NCBI GenBank assembly: GCA_015680685.1
Contig: MNCI01036159.1
Location: 84,319 to 114,861 of the forward strand
Reading direction: 5' to 3'
Length of the DNA stretch: 30,543 nt
Source of the DNA: Gnetum montanum
Taxonomy: Eukaryota > Streptophyta > Gnetopsida > Gnetales > Gnetaceae
Part shown: positions 21,140 through 30,292 of the stretch, piece after piece
How positions within the stretch are numbered: position 1 is the first letter of the stretch
Layout: every line of letters begins with the position of its first letter
Translations under genes and position numbers: made by a program
The notes under the pieces: model-generated
Database searches by the model: none
Seen by the model: only the letters and a program-made list of their open reading frames with translations
Told to the model about the DNA's origin: nothing

Positions 21140-21951
21140 ATTCAATAGTCTCCTTGATCCTTGCTTGCTACATTGAAGGGTAATTCTACCCATAGGGCAT
21201 CCCCCAGAAGGTCAGTGGCTTCTATCACCTCTTTAGGTGCATTTCCCTCATGTGTCTTATTGTTTGTCAAAGTTGTGTCATTAAGAAATTCAACCTTTGA
21301 CCCTTGATCCATGTCTATGTTGTTGATAGTTAGAGGGATGACATTATCACTGTGGATGATAACTTCACCACCTTTGTATAGAAGGTGGATTCCCGGATGA
21401 ATCAGGGATGAGATAGCTAGTAGCTGGGCTAGTTAAGGCCTGCCTAATATCAGATTAAATCCTGGCATCTCCTTTATGAAGATGAATTCGATAGTGGTGG
21501 GGAATTGCTCTCCTACCATGAAGGCTATTGTGACAGTACCCTTAATGATGATGCATGACCCACTAAAGGACTTTAGGCATGTGGTTTTTGTTGGCTTGAT
21601 TTGGTCCATGAGGTCTGACTTATCAATGATAGTGTATGGGATAACATTTGTTGCTACCCCATCATCAATATGCATCCTATATATCTTACATTTCCTGATG
21701 TGTATGGTGATAAACATGGGGGCCATTAGGACCTCACCCTTCTCAGGGTTGATCTTAATTACTTCGTTGTGAAACACTAGGAATGTTGGACTCAATTCTT
21801 GTGGTGTAGGGGGCAACATCACTACATAGATGGCATTCTCATTTTCAGGGATGTCCTCCATAATAAGTGTTGGCAGATTTTGGCCATTTCGTTGAATAGA
21901 GATATGAGACGATTGAAACCATGGCTCAAGTTTGAAGAATTCCACAACAGT
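21140..21951 (-). pseudogene. E3 retropepsin-like protease and linker, decayed
   Basis: An aspartic protease that would process the gag-pol polyprotein. The open part (21945-21433, 170 codons) contains a lead-in with FITIHIRKCKIYRMHIDDG, where IDDG stands at the DxG active site, then VATNVIPYTIID, a central KSFSGSCIIIKGTVTIAF and the closing FNLILGRP. This order and the ILGRP motif are typical of Tat/Ogre proteases. A stop replaces the Trp of GRPWL (21433), after which the same frame continues LAQLLAISSLIHPGIHLLY and then acidic linker sequence to about 21140. Upstream the frame runs into the AACAGTT site at 21946-21952. RT is absent downstream. Confidence 0.8.
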
Positions 21952-21952
21952 T
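21946..21952. repeat. Left AACAGTT flank of the captured segment
   Basis: The 7-mer AACAGTT stands between the protease frame and the first xanthine dehydrogenase codons. The same 7-mer is at 25245-25251, where gag-protease linker sequence resumes. It may be a target site duplication. Confidence 0.5.
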
Positions 21953-21956
21953 AACT

Positions 21957-22052
21957 AACCACGAAGTTGGAATAGAAATGAAATTCAACAGGATGCAGTA
22001 CAATGTTCTTATTGCAGCTACTCATGTTGAATTGAATGTTTTAAAAATCAAG
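21957..22052 (+). pseudogene. XDH: Xanthine dehydrogenase fragment A (FAD domain, N-terminal part)
   Basis: The plus strand reads HEVGIEMKFNRMQYNVLIAA, then THVELNVLKIK. This matches the plant xanthine dehydrogenase stretch around NTEVGIEM and PELNVL at the start of the FAD-binding domain. Xanthine dehydrogenase is a cytosolic molybdenum-iron-flavin enzyme of purine breakdown that oxidises hypoxanthine to xanthine and urate. Only about 32 codons remain. They join directly to fragment B, omitting roughly 150 residues that should lie between. Strand is opposite to E3. Confidence 0.7.
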
Positions 22053-22053
22053 G

Positions 22054-22428
22054 GATGATGACATTGCAATTAGGAATGTTGGCATGAGGACTTATCTAGA
22101 GTCAAAATAAAATGGTGTGTTAATTGCAGATATTTCTCTAGATTATGGTAGGATAGCCCTAGTTACTTTATCTGCAATAAAGACATGAGAGTTTCTTATT
22201 GGAAAGCCATGGACATTTGATACTTTTGAGAATGCTTTCAAGGTGCTACAACAAGATGTTTCAATAAAAAAATGATGCTCCTTGTGGCATGGCTGAGTTT
22301 ATGAAATCATTGACATTGAGTTTTCTTTTCAAATTCTATCTTCAGGTGTCTAAAAAGGTCTATGAGAATCAGCACAATGGAATAGGAGTGGATCTTCCAG
22401 TTGCTCATTTCTCAGCAAAGTTTCAAAT
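22054..22428 (+). pseudogene. XDH: Xanthine dehydrogenase fragment B (FAD domain, C-terminal part)
   Basis: About 120 codons on the plus strand read DDDIAIRNVGMRTYLESK, a stop, GVLIADISLDYGRIAL, a stop after AIKT, then EFLIGKPWTFDTFENAFKVL and QQDVSI. A one-base insertion in an A run follows, then DAPCGMAEFMKSLTLSFLF. The family counterpart is the end of the FAD/CO-dehydrogenase-flavoprotein part, with the conserved DDDIAI and EFLIGK motifs. The 3' end runs through [19 protein letters not shown] into fragment C. There is no intron across about 375 bp. Two stops and a frameshift make it dead. Confidence 0.85.
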
Positions 22429-22670
22429 TTAGGACTCACTGGTACAAAACTTGGTTGTGGAGAAGGTGGTTGTGGAGCATGCACTATTATTGTGTCTCAT
22501 TATGATCCAGAGAAACAGACATTAATTCATCGAGTTTGGCTCTATTGTACTCTATAGAGGGAATGCATGTAATTACTATGGAGGGTGTAGGAAATCAACA
22601 AAAGCTTCATCCAATCAAAGAACTGTTGGCTAAATCTCATGGATCTCAATGTGGATTTTGCACACCAGGA
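22429..22670 (+). pseudogene. XDH: Xanthine dehydrogenase fragment C (N-terminal 2Fe-2S domain)
   Basis: The plus strand reads [20 protein letters not shown], then [14 protein letters not shown], a short gap, and [20 protein letters not shown] followed by KSHGSQCGFCTPG. These are the plant-type ferredoxin fold and the start of the second 2Fe-2S domain. Three cysteines of the first cluster are present. The fourth, in the NACLA block, is lost through a deletion of about 13 bases near 22531 that also shifts the frame. In a normal gene this domain is at the N-terminus, upstream of fragments A and B; here it follows them. The match ends at CTPG and then degenerates, possibly at an exon end. Confidence 0.9.
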
Positions 22671-23667
22671 AGTAAAAAAATATATGAACGGTGAGATAGA
22701 AACCACTAAAACAGGAACAACCGGTAGAACCATATGCATGTTTGGCCATGCAAATTTCAAAGATCTCCCAACAGGTGAAATCTAGAAAATTACAACAAAA
22801 GTAATCAGATGTAAATTAATGCAATAACCCTTCATAGCTAAAATCCGTAAAAAAAAAACAGGGAAAATCTACCAACAAAAATTTCTGTGAACAGTTCCAT
22901 GCAAAACCAAACCCAAAATGGGCAAAGAAAGGAAAGGAAGCGGCGAAATCATAGACGTAGAGGAGGCTGCAACGAGAAATTGCAGTTCACTCAGTTTTGG
23001 TGTAGAGTAGAGCTACCATGAGAACACTAGAAACTTCTTGAGAGCCATATCTAAACCACATCGTGGATGACAATGGCAGTGCTTTCACCATGGCATAGGT
23101 GCGATGCACCAGGGCATGCGTGTCACTGGAAGGTCTACAGTTTTCGGTGGAATTTTGCTGGCCACGATCGAAGGCGATGGTGGAGGAGGTGGAAGCAGCA
23201 CTAGCATGACGTTGTCTATATCTATGCTGTGGTGCCATGAGGGTTCTAACAAAAAATCTACACAACGTTGACATTTTTCCAGACAGACCAATAGTGCCGA
23301 TCATTCTTGATCGATGGCGATCCTCTTCTTGCACCGGCATCGCACCTATTCAACAGTCGTCGCTTCTCTGCTGTGGATCAGTCCCTAATCTGTGTAAAAA
23401 AATAAGAATAGAAATCCATCAGCCAAGAACAAGGAACTCCGTTTTGGGGAACTTCAAAACCACGGAAGTCTGCATTCGAGGGAATAATGCTACAAGGTTT
23501 ATTGGTAAGAGGCAGCAACGAGAAAATCATTTGCAATCGGGGAGATGCTATGGCGGTAAAGAGAATATTACACTTTTGAGTAGTGCCAAACCATTGAAGA
23601 ATGTAATTATGTATGAAATTTGAGTCTAGCACTATGAAGCCTTGGATGCCGATTCATTGCTTTTATA
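22671..23667. other. CpG-containing, gene-like stretch of unknown origin
   Basis: About 1 kb whose base composition differs from the rest: many intact CpGs (for example CACGATCGAAGGCGATGG near 23162 and TTGATCGATGGCGATCC near 23307) and a higher GC content from about 22920 to 23560. The minus strand has a 117-codon frame at 23340-22987 (MPVQEEDRHRSRMIGTIG at the start, then Arg- and Ser-rich, with MSTLCRFFVRTLMAPQHRYR inside). A pyrimidine-rich run ending TTTTTTTACACAG (about 23394-23406, minus) upstream of it looks like a splice acceptor. I do not recognise the product. It may be captured promoter, 5' exon or intron DNA of a host gene, possibly the xanthine dehydrogenase gene itself. Confidence 0.35.
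22987..23340 (-). CDS. Unrecognised 117-codon ORF, possibly part of a captured gene
   Basis: The longest uninterrupted frame in the CpG-containing stretch. The product would be basic, rich in Arg, Ser and Thr, with MSTLCRFFVRTLMAPQHRYR near residues 24-43, composition like an organelle-targeting leader (speculative), and it would end VALLYTKTE. There is no known domain, and a 67-codon overlapping frame on the same strand is also open, so chance openness in GC-rich DNA is quite possible. An acceptor-like site lies about 55 bases upstream. Low confidence that it was ever translated. Confidence 0.2.
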   Translation of the reverse strand: MPVQEEDRHRSRMIGTIGLSGKMSTLCRFFVRTLMAPQHRYRQRHASAASTSSTIAFDRGQQNSTENCRPSSDTHALVHRTYAMVKALPLSSTMWFRYGSQEVSSVLMVALLYTKTE

Positions 23668-25244
23668 TTTGTTGGAGTCATTGCCAAAACTTTTTCACTA
23701 TGTATATAGTTTTATTAAAAAAGAATTCATGGGATAGTTATATGAAAACACCATTTGGCCACCATAGCTTTTATTTTCTATAGTGGTAACTTTTTGTGAA
23801 AATTATAACTTCCTAGCCTTAATCCCATGATGTTTGTAACCACTACAAAGGCCACTTGTCAACTCCAACCTCTTTATCTCCATGGTGACCACTTGGCGAC
23901 TAAATGAAGACACTTGACAACTGAATGAAGGCACTTGGCAATTGAATAGGACACTTGTCCATTATAGCTTTTTTATCTCTATGGTGGTTATGACCACCCA
24001 AGATATTTTGTAACTTAACTAACTACCTTAGACCCTATAAAAGGGCTTCAAGGGTAGGAAAGGAAAAACACGATTGGGGTCTCATACATCACACTTTTGG
24101 GAGCTCTCAATTGGAGACACACTTTTGGAAGACATTGTGAAAGATTGCTTGTAAGATGATTGGCTAAAGAAAAGATTTCAGTCTCTTTGTCATAGTCCTG
24201 TGAGTTATGTTTTATTTTTATTTTGTTTAAATTGTTTAGCTAATGGTTTAGATAGTATCATCCGTGGAAAGTAATTTTGGGATTTTTAGATTGCTCTTAT
24301 TGTTCTTCTTGCCTGATATGAAATTTCTATTAAAATTTTGCCATAGAAGCGCTTGTGTTTAAAAGAATTAAGAGCATTTTAGTAGTAAATTTTATTATTG
24401 TGCAATGTATAGGAACTACTATTAATATCGTTGTAAGAGAGCCTCTGCTTGTAGTCATGTTGTTGAACGATTCAGTAGTCAAGAGGGTTCAGAAAATCTT
24501 TGGTATTTTGATGGGACAAGAATAGCTTCTTTTTATCTTTAAAGTGAATCTTTGTGATATTTCAATCAGAAATTGTCAAGTATTTTGAAGGTTCTGTTGA
24601 ATGCAATTGTTGACATCCATTATCTAGCCAAAATGGAGTCTCATACATGGTAGTTTATGTAGCAAATTTTTTGATACCATAGTAGGATTGTCTTGAAGAA
24701 ATTTCTTATTTGAGCCTTGGAAGTTTGAACAATTCATAGATATTGAATTTGAGATAGCTTTATTGTGAAGTGTTTACTCATGTCATTTTACCTTGTTTAA
24801 ATATTTGAGGTCTACACAAATTTGCTTTCTTTTCTGTCTATTTTCATTGAATCTTGCTCTATTTCTAGTTTTCTTATGGAACTATCTCTTTCTCTGGGAA
24901 AAATTAGGAGTAGATTTGCAGAGTTGTGCTCAAATGTTTTTGCAAAATTTTATTTGTTACAAGTAGGTATTATAAAGACAATGTAGACTAGACAATTGAA
25001 CAAAATAGGAACTCTTAACAACTCATAGTACTTGGCAAAGTTGGCTGAATCTCTTTAAGATAAGTCATTTGTAGTTTACACACAACACAATCATTTCATT
25101 TCACACAACCACACGCCGCAACAACACACACACATACTCATATTAACTACTAAGTTTATTTGGAGGTATCTGGGCCTTGGTGTTACCAGAGACCAGCAGG
25201 CACCTAAATCCTATTCGAGGACACTCATTGGTAGTCGTGTCCCA
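23668..25244 (+). other. Promoter- and intron-like stretch (possible LTR or captured 5' region)
   Basis: A non-coding, T-rich stretch. It starts near TGTTGGAGTC (23668), contains three to four imperfect copies of CACTTGACAACTGAATGAAGG (23888-23955), two related blocks around CCATTATAGCTTTTTTATCTC (23751 and 23957), a TATA box at 24036, a GTGAGT splice-donor-like site at 24200, and a CA-rich run (25075-25140). TGTTGG is a common LTR start, so this could be a solo or partial LTR, but no second copy is present. It could equally be a captured gene promoter with a first exon and intron. Confidence 0.35.
24036..24043 (+). promoter_or_regulatory. TATA box in the captured segment
   Basis: TATAAAAG in the context GACCCTATAAAAGGGC is a strong plant TATA box. 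A GTGAGT follows about 160 bp downstream. No open frame follows closely. Confidence 0.45.
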
Positions 25245-25251
25245 AACAGTT
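25245..25251. repeat. Right AACAGTT flank of the captured segment
   Basis: Second copy of the 7-mer found at 21946-21952. On the minus strand, recognisable E3 linker sequence resumes within about 20 bases. Confidence 0.5.
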
Positions 25252-28123
25252 GCCAAAAATAAGGATGAAGGTCAACATCCACACCAGTGCTTCATGATGG
25301 GTAGATGAGGTCATAATCAAGTCATATAGTCTCAATGTGGTATTTTTCTACTTAAGTGTCTACTTGACTTGGGTTAATGTATCTACGAAGTGCTTTCCAT
25401 TGTCTGCCATTTTTTTGGCCTTGACTTCCTTCATGTGGCCTAAGAGACAAATCTCTCATGGAGGAAACTTGGACTTTGCTTTCTTGGCCTATTTGGGGGC
25501 CTTAGTTCTTGGTTGTGATTTTCTTGTTATAGCCTTTTCAGTTGCTTCAACCATAGGAACTATAGAGATAGGGACTATCTTCAGCAAACCAAGCACTCTT
25601 TGGTCTTGTTTTTGCTTATCCATTTCATTTGTAAGATATTTTTTGGGCCACTTGCATTGCAATCTAGTGGGTTTATCCATGTTGTTGGTGGGGGTTAGCC
25701 CTTGGACTGGAAGGACCAACGCGTTGCCGACTATCAAGCCTTAGGTAGGTGAGGGGCCAACACATTGTGGCACCCTAACAACAAACAATGGTTGAGCAGT
25801 TGTTGTCACTTGCTATGGGACCTTGGCCATGAAGGGTGTTGTGGGTGCTCGATGTTGCACTCTAACAATGAAGGGGGGCCTCTAACTAGTGAAGATTGAG
25901 GGAACCCTTAAACTACTGGAAGGCACTCAAACCACAAAAGGCTACTACACTAGTATTGACTTGCCACCCATGCTGATGGTATTTATGACATAGCCAATAC
26001 CATATGTGTTTAGAGGGTTATTGTACACCCTCATAATTAGTTTTGGGATCCAACTAGGTTTGTCGTGTCAAGCACTAGTTCATCCCCATCTATCATCCTG
26101 TGCAAATCGTCTTGCAAAGCTTGATAGAAGTTCATGTTATGATCTAATAACTAGTGGTAATGATAGAATTGATCTAGCCTAAAGAGCTATGGGACTGGGG
26201 ACTTGTTTGGTGCTACTGAGGCAAGATTCCTTAGTATCTCATAGTACATTTCATAGCTTTTGTGGCCGTCCTCAGACATTTGCTTATGTTGGATGTGCCC
26301 AACTTTCAATAGTTGATCTACTAGCCCTGAGGGTTTTAGTGGCAATGGAGTATACTTTGAGTGATCCTTGTGCTCAAAGTTGGACCTTTGGCCAACTTGT
26401 GTCATGGCCAATGCAAATGTGGATTGGTTGGTTACCTAAGCTCTAGAGTTGGTAGCTTTATGAGCTATGACTTTGGGTTGCCTAGCCATTGACCCTTGAT
26501 TGGTTGCTTTAGCCTATGTGGCTACCATTGCCACTATTACAATTTTCTTTCTCACATGTTGATTTTTGTATGCTACATAGGCTAAGTTCTTGCTATTTTG
26601 TACTACATCTTCTATGCTCTTATTTTGGGCAAAGGCTTGGCTTAGGGATTACAAGCCTAAGTAGTATAGTTTTAACTTGATGAAGTCATTAACTACATCC
26701 TTGAAGATAGCCAAGAGGTATGCCTTGGCTATTGTCTCTCATATTTCATTTAATGAGGCACTCCAACATTGGATGAACTTTTGCATAGGCTCTAAGTGGG
26801 CCTTCTTAACCTACATTAGCTAGTCCATGGTTGCTTTTAGCTTCAAGTTGTACTTAAAGCACATCATGAATTGGCTTAAGAGGTCTTCCAAAGAGGAAAT
26901 AAAACCCTTGGATAGTGCTTAGTACTATTCTAGCACTTTGCTAGTTAGTGACATGAAAAATACATGCATGATGACATGCATCCAGGCTTGTGGTAGTAGG
27001 CACTCAAACTTGAACATGGCTAGGTGCATGTTGAGGTCTCCTTCACCATTGTACTTGGTGAGTTGGAGAAGCAAGACCCTAGTTGGCAGAGTTAGGGATG
27101 GGGCCATAGGACTTATAGGGCCATCCTAGTAGAAATCCATCACCTTGATAGTTTTAGAGAAAGTAGCTTTGAGTTTCCTTACGTTCTCTGTCAAACTTTG
27201 GATCAGCTAGAACACTTGATCCACGTTTTAAGATACGCCAGCCAGTTGCATTAGCTATGCTATTTTCTATGTTGGTTATATAGCCCAGGGCTAGATTACT
27301 AGTTGTGGGGTCATGCGATGTGGTTGATGCATTGGCTACACACACGTGGGTTGGACTAATGTCAAGGGCATTAATGAATAGGTAGTACACAAGGTGTTTG
27401 AGTTATTTAGGGCCTAGAGATGGGCCCTGCATGAATGTAGGGCTAAGCTAACATGATTGCTACTAGAAAAGATGGCTGGGTAGGTTGAGATGATGCCATG
27501 AAGGATGAGTTAAATGAAGCTATTACATCATATTACATGTATTACATTTAATGCATTACCACTACAGGTGTCAACCTAAGCTTGATAGAGTGGGCAGGTG
27601 ATGTCGATGTTAAAACTATCCTGGGGAGGATTTGTGAACTAAATTGAGGAGGGGCTAGACTGGGGAGTGGATGTTAGAAGATAGTATGGAAGGGGCTCTC
27701 ATGTTCGAAGTGAGCTTCGAACTTGTCTTCTTCATCCTATAGGGCTTCCTCATAGTTAGTTTCCACATCATGCTCACTTGCTCAAATGAGCAAGAATAGT
27801 AATTGGTGGTGGGGCTCCATGAGTGGGATGATGTTGAATAAGGGAGGGATATAATGTTGTCCATCCTTATGGATTAATTTAAAGTCTCATTTTTCCTTCA
27901 TGTCAAGATGATCTATAGGCAACCCTGCTTGGATATTTGCACATATGAAGTTGTATTGTTTATTGTTGAGCAAAACATACTCTAGGTCTTGGTAGCATAG
28001 CCTAAGGGATTATCTTAGTACTACCATCATAAGATTTCCAATGTTGTCAATTCTGGCCTCTTGTTAGATGGTAAAGGTGTGATGTACATTTGACATTGAT
28101 GTTGAACATTGATTTGAATTCAT
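25252..28123 (-). pseudogene. E3 gag polyprotein and linker, decayed
   Basis: The likely start is ATG 28123 (MNSNQCSTSMSNVHHTF then a stop). The gag core is at 27107-26700 in several frames: LTKYNGEGDLNMHLAMFKFE, then VIMHVFFMSLTSKVLE, followed after a stop by PGFISSLEDLLSQFM and HLEPMQKFIQCW. A middle part (26411-26187) reads FEHKDHSKYTPLPLKPSGLV. A Tat-type nucleocapsid remnant follows near 26130 (LDHNMNFYQALQDDLHRMID, cysteines lost). The linker ends LRLYDLIMTSSTHHEALVWM near 25270, a motif found ahead of protease in Ogre-type elements, where the foreign segment interrupts it. More than a dozen stops are present. Confidence 0.8.
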
Positions 28124-28214
28124 GGTCATAGATTGAGTTGTGAATGGGGAGAGCTGTGAATTGCTAGTTGTAGAGTGCTATGGCTGACATTGAAACTAAC
28201 CCTGTTTCAACTAA

Positions 28215-28400
28215 TACCATTGACTATGTTGGCTATGCTCTCCATGGACTACATTGTCTATGCTAAGAGCTAACTACGCTCTCCACAAACTACACTCTCT
28301 ACATTGAGAATTGACTATGCTCTTTATGCTAAGAGCTAACTATGCTCTCCATAGACTACACTCTCTACACTGAGAGCTAGTTATACTCTCTATCCTGAGA
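28215..28400. repeat. Short tandem array in the E3 leader
   Basis: About three units of roughly 60 bp in the leader between the 5' LTR and gag. Each contains GAGCTAACTA(C/T)GCTCTCCA and then ACTACACTCTCTACA(C/T)TGAGA. The core AACTATGCTCTCCA is the same as the unit core of the U3 arrays, so the element carries this motif in two different places. Confidence 0.75.
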
Positions 28401-28570
28401 GAATGGAGGCTTAGAAGAAAAATGGAGAGAAGTGTGATTTTGGTTACTACATGGGGTTTTAAGGTGAACAACTATAGGGTCCAATCTACACTGATGGGTT
28501 GATAGAAAACTATGATGCAAAGAGCATGCAAGCCAACCATGAGAGAGTCCAAAAACATGGTTTGTTCCTC

Positions 28571-28593
28571 CTTCTAGCATCAAAAAACTGTAA
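28571..28593 (-). other. Probable E3 primer binding site region
   Basis: On the minus strand the LTR ends AGTCA at 28594 and is followed by TTACAGTTTTTTGATGCTAG. This is where the primer site must lie, but it is too decayed to assign a tRNA. Confidence 0.35.
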
Positions 28594-29256
28594 TGACTAA
28601 AAATGTTGATGATTGGAACATCAAGGTTGGTAGGTGCATAGCCTAACTCTAAATCCATATGAGGGCCTACTGGAGGTACAGATTGAATGCCTTGAACGAT
28701 CTTGTCAATTGAACAAGGACTTACTAGATGTAACTAGGGTGTAGCATGGTTAGCTGCAATGCTTATGCAAAATAGTGCTAAGTGTTTGGGTGATATCAAT
28801 GATGTTAACATTGTCGAGCGTAGTCAAGATTCTTGATGATAATGAGGGTGTCAACACGTAGAGACTGCCATCTAAGCATAGTTGTAGATGTGGCTATGTG
28901 ATGGAACAACAAAAAATGAAAATGAAATGCTAAAAATGTAAAGAGAAAGAGAAGTAGAACACCACCCCAAATGGGGTTAAGTGTAGTTAACATCAAAAGT
29001 GGTTAGAAGGTACATGGGATTTAAGAGGCATAGTGGAGAGCATAGTGATAGTCTCAGAGTGTCTGGTTGTGAAGATTGGTGCTAGTTGGGGTGTCTCCAT
29101 CTACTAGGTTAGCTGCTATAGTGTATTGTGGGCTATGATGTTCTGCTAGGCTATGGTGGGGCTACAGTCATCTGTAACTTTGGCAAATTCTAATCCAAAA
29201 ATTTGCTAACCCTTGATTTGCCAAAATACCAACCCTAAAAACATTAAGGGCATAGG

Positions 29257-29267
29257 GTATTTATAGG
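29257..29267 (-). promoter_or_regulatory. TATA box in E3 5' LTR
   Basis: The minus strand reads CCTATAAATACC, identical to the box in the left LTR. It would be the transcription start signal of E3. Confidence 0.6.
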
Positions 29268-29489
29268 ATTAGGATTAGTGTGAAATGCAACATGGTCACC
29301 ATGTGTTAGAGGAGATAGTTGGGACTACACTCTCACCTAACTATGCTCTCCACTAGGCTAGTGGGGTTGAATGTAGTTATAACTTTTGGCAAGAGGGGAT
29401 GCAATAGAGAGAAATATTCCATCAACTATGCTTGCTAGGGGTGAGTTGACTATGTTGGCATGCTCTTGCTATGTTATGGAGGCTACCAG

Positions 29490-30240
29490 AGGCTATTTTG
29501 GCTAACTACGTTCTACATTAAGGGTTGAATATGCTTTGGGGTAGTGGAGAATGTATTCCTAGGACTTAGAAAACTTTTGCAAAACCTTGCTTCCTGCTAA
29601 CTATGCTCTAGGTTGGGGGAGAGCCTAGTATCAATGTTGGTAGAATTTGAGCTTTTTGGTAGACTATGCTCCCCACGCGAGGCTAACTACACTCCCAAGT
29701 AGGGATGAGCATAGTCTGAGACTTGACAAAACTTTTGAAAAGCTACTTTTTTACTAAGTATGCTCTCCACTAGAGGTTGACTATGCTCCAAGACAGTGGA
29801 GAAGATAGTCTCAACACTTAAAGAAATACAAAAAATTGGGTTTGTGTTGACTATGCTACCCATGAGAGGCTAACTATGCTTTGTGATAGTGGAGAGCGTA
29901 GTCCGATCACTTATAAAAATTTGCTAAAAATGACCTTTTTGTTAACTATGCTCTGGGGCAGTAGAGAGCGTAGTCTCAACACTTAAAAAATTTTGCAACA
30001 ACTAACTTAACACTAAGAAAAAATTGGAAAACTAGCCTTTATGTTGACTACACTCTCCACAAGAGGCTGACTACACTCTAGGAAAAAGAAGAGCATAGTC
30101 CTAACACTTAGAAAAATTTTTAGCTTTTGGCTTCATGATGATACTTAGAAAAAATTGCAAGACTAGCCTTTGTGTTGACTGCACTCTCTATTGGAGGATG
30201 ACTACACTGTCAATTAGGGTCAAGTGTAGTCTCAACACTT
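29490..30240. repeat. Tandem array of ~95-bp hairpin-prone units in E3 right LTR
   Basis: This is the counterpart of the array at 17900-18600. Units start near 29497, 29606, 29660, 29753, 29845, 29941, 30043 and 30174, and include TTGACTACACTCTCCACA and GTGGAGAGCGTAGTC, with CAACACTTA(A/G)AAAA between units. Unit count and order agree with the left LTR, so the array pre-dates the insertion. Confidence 0.8.
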
Positions 30241-30292
30241 ACCCAAATTTGTAGTCAAGATGTTGTAGCCCAAATTTTATGGTGTTTGATTC

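Larger units (their letters stand above)
21953..25244. mobile_element. 3.3-kb foreign insertion carrying host-gene pieces inside E3
   Basis: This segment separates two parts of one E3 frame: the linker ending THHEALVWML (near 25270, minus) and the protease starting near 21950. Nothing between resembles gag or pol. It is flanked by AACAGTT on both sides (21946-21952 and 25245-25251). It holds xanthine dehydrogenase pieces, a CpG-containing gene-like stretch and a promoter-like stretch. I see no LTRs, poly(A) tail or clear terminal inverted repeats, so the carrier type (MULE, Helitron, retroposed chimera, or repair patch) is unknown. Confidence 0.55.
17014..30292 (-). mobile_element. E3: Tat/Ogre-like gypsy element with long LTRs, no pol
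   Basis: Two long LTRs (17014-18651 and about 28594-30292) flank about 9.9 kb. On the minus strand the order is LTR, leader with tandem repeats, gag (28123-25252), an insertion of foreign DNA (21953-25244), protease (21945-21140), a minisatellite-bearing 3' region, a PPT and the LTR. The gag and protease motifs and a repeat-rich 3' region resemble the Tat/Ogre branch (inference). No RT, RNase H or integrase is found, so the element is non-autonomous or internally deleted. A clear target duplication is not visible. The minus orientation is supported by the frames, the PPT and TATA boxes in both LTRs. Confidence 0.85.
28594..30292 (-). repeat. E3 5' LTR (right copy)
   Basis: It aligns with 17014-18651 over its whole length, including the TATA box (29257-29267) and the tandem array. 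The left end at TGACTAAAAATG (28594) corresponds to TGATTGAAAACA at 17014. The right end near GGTGTTTGATTCC is uncertain by a few bases. Length is about 1.70 kb. Confidence 0.85.

Noticed and set aside
21957-22670. A functional xanthine dehydrogenase gene
   Set aside because: Domains are out of order, several stops and frameshifts are present, a cluster cysteine is lost, and the molybdenum domain is absent.
23237-23623. A 128-codon plus-strand frame in the CpG-containing stretch
   Set aside because: No domain or motif is recognised, it overlaps open minus-strand frames, and GC-rich DNA is open by chance more often.
25337-25744. A 135-codon plus-strand frame with hydrophobic segments, resembling a small membrane protein
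   Set aside because: It is antisense to the E3 gag-linker region, which has family motifs on the minus strand; the hydrophobicity comes from reading A-rich coding DNA backwards.
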